Under the pieces are notes generated by a model, which was given only the letters and a program-made list of their open reading frames with translations, searched no databases and was not told the origin of the DNA. From Gerris lacustris (lineage: Eukaryota; Arthropoda; Insecta; Hemiptera; Gerridae), in the NCBI GenBank assembly GCA_951217055.1, contig OX578281.1, positions 13,982,447 to 14,046,446 of the forward strand: a stretch of 64,000 bases of DNA, read 5' to 3'. Below are positions 62,816-64,000 of this stretch, piece after piece (the stretch's first letter is position 1; the number at the start of each line of letters is the position of its first letter). The position numbers and the translations under genes are program-made.

Positions 62816-63390
62816 AGATGTTTAAAATGTTGGCGTGCTATTAGATTATAAAAGACTTCGACAACAATAGCTTATAAACTGTTTCTTTGTGTGTAAGTTT
62901 ATTGATAAAGTGTAGGCTGTAGCATCATATGTTATTTCAGATTCTATTACTGTTTGTAGGAAAAAATACATAAAAAGGATAAAATTTCATCCAAAGCTCT
63001 TAGCTGTAGTTTCCATTAGCTTTTAGATAACGAAAAAAAGGTTTTTTTTTAGGTAACAAAAAAGTCCTATATTATTTAGTTACCATTAGCAGCCTTTACA
63101 CTTCTCCAGTATAAAAAAAGTCCTTTGGGATAGCTAAATAGAGCCTAGTTTACCTCTGACAAGTACTCGGCCTGCACTCTTGTTACGTTACTTCGACTAA
63201 AAAGCAATATTGACCAAGCGCCTGTATGCGGATAAGAATTTTAGCGACGTCAGTCTATTCAACAATGTTCAACTCAACATTTTTGCGACACGAGTGGTTG
63301 TTGCAAAATAAAAATAAAAAAAATTCTAAGGATGCTTGAATTATTCTTTCCAAAATAAGCCAGTAGGATATGAGATAAAAACAAATATTC
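62816..63390. other. Non-coding stretch
   Basis: No gene or recognised repeat. Confidence 0.5.
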
Positions 63391-63874
63391 TGGTAATTAG
63401 TGTGGAGCATAGCCTCCTCGTGTCCTATGTAGTATATTTCAATGATTTTATGCAGTTACAACCTATTATTGTTAAATTTATTTAATTAATCCCCCGCCTT
63501 TGTCCCCCCCCCCCCCCAATCTGTCAAAATTGTATTGACTTTTTTTTACATAAATTAAAGTATCAATTTAGCATATTATATTAAAGAGCCCAAACGGGTT
63601 AGATTAATCTGTGGCTATCTCCGAGCTATTTTTGACAAACCATCTAAATTTCATAAAAATCAAGTAGTTTTAAAGATATAGGTGTAAATAAATTGTATGC
63701 TTGCGCACGAGTGGAAGAGAAACAAATGGGCGTAGAAGGTTGAAACCTGCCCTCCAAATTTCATTAAAATCAAAAGTATATATTTTGTAAGATACCTATG
63801 TAGGTTCGCAAAATTATTGAAGGAAAGACCGACAAAAAAATTGCTCTCTGTAGCCTGAAACGGATTTCTTTCTT
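63391..63874 (+). repeat. Family A copy interrupted near its tail
   Basis: From TGGTAATTAGTGTGGAGCAT through AATCTGTCAAAATTGT and GGGCGTAGAAGGTTGAAACC to GAAACGGATTTCTTTCTT, where GC-rich foreign sequence begins. A run of 14 C lies at 63504-63517. Confidence 0.85.
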
Positions 63875-64000
63875 AGGGGGGTGACACACTTCGCTACCCG
63901 GTCGTCTATGAGAATAGATGGAACCTGTCACACGAGGTGGCGCCACCTGCCGGGTGGCACTTTACGGTCGACCGTCCGACGGTCTAGCCGCCACCTACAG
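63875..64000. mobile_element. GC-rich MITE-like insertion cut by the window end
   Basis: TTAGGGGGGTGACACACTTC opens a GC-rich block with GCGCCACCTGCC and CGTCCGACGGTCTAGC inside family A. Composition and TTA-adjacent start resemble the Harbinger-type MITEs at 58 kb. Its other end lies outside the window. Confidence 0.55.

Overview
The window looks like a repeat-dense, AT-rich arthropod genome segment, probably insect; the order cannot be settled from sequence alone. No conserved single-copy host gene is recognisable. The protein-coding content comes from transposable elements (TEs): an Ty1/copia LTR retrotransposon that is nearly intact, a full-length LOA/I-type non-LTR retrotransposon, and decayed fragments of three other non-LTR elements and of a PIF/Harbinger-type DNA transposon. 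Most of the rest is interspersed repeats, foldback elements, MITEs (short non-autonomous inverted-repeat transposons) and satellites.

Layout. 0-10 kb: a 75-bp tandem array at the window edge, a Harbinger-like MITE, a 208-bp element with 59-bp perfect inverted ends, a 61-bp satellite with higher-order structure (4.47-5.34 kb), several copies of a ~570-bp repeat (family A), and a tRNA-derived composite element interrupted by a ~590-bp repeat (family E). 10-20 kb: a 108-bp satellite that stays open in one frame, a foldback element rich in TGTAAATTGCAC motifs, a 142-bp hAT MITE with an 8-bp target-site duplication (TSD), and a ~1.3-kb foldback element. 20-28 kb: a 5'-truncated Jockey-like element with TSD, another foldback element, a 1-kb element holding a 42-bp perfect palindrome, and a decayed antisense LINE end.

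28-35 kb: the LOA-like element (minus strand, 28878-34859) inserted in a family E copy. It has a 13-bp TSD, and a second family E copy at ~7.65 kb shows the unoccupied site. ORF1 carries one in-frame TAA; ORF2 (endonuclease-RT-RNase H-CCHC) is open for 1239 codons. 36-38 kb: a second composite tRNA-derived element. 40.8-47 kb: two family A copies in inverted orientation, one carrying a 569-bp MITE, the other carrying the complete copia element (42337-46872, 199-bp LTRs differing at 2 positions, 5-bp TSD, half-tRNA-iMet-like primer site, 1302-codon polyprotein). 47.8-49 kb: a family A copy split by an element resembling the LEP1 repeats of Lepidoptera. 49.7-50.2 kb: a 232-bp tandem duplication. 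53-57 kb: family F repeats and a CR1-like LINE end. 58-59.1 kb: a Harbinger-like element with two MITEs inserted side by side. 59.4-62.8 kb: three foldback elements and a third composite tRNA-derived element.

The most unusual signals are the composite tRNA-derived element, which shows the same order (inverted partial unit, AT hairpin, full tRNA-like unit) at three loci, and the hammerhead-ribozyme-like cores, one of them present as an inverted pair. Nesting gives a relative order: family A and family E are old hosts, while the MITEs, the LOA element and copia are later arrivals.
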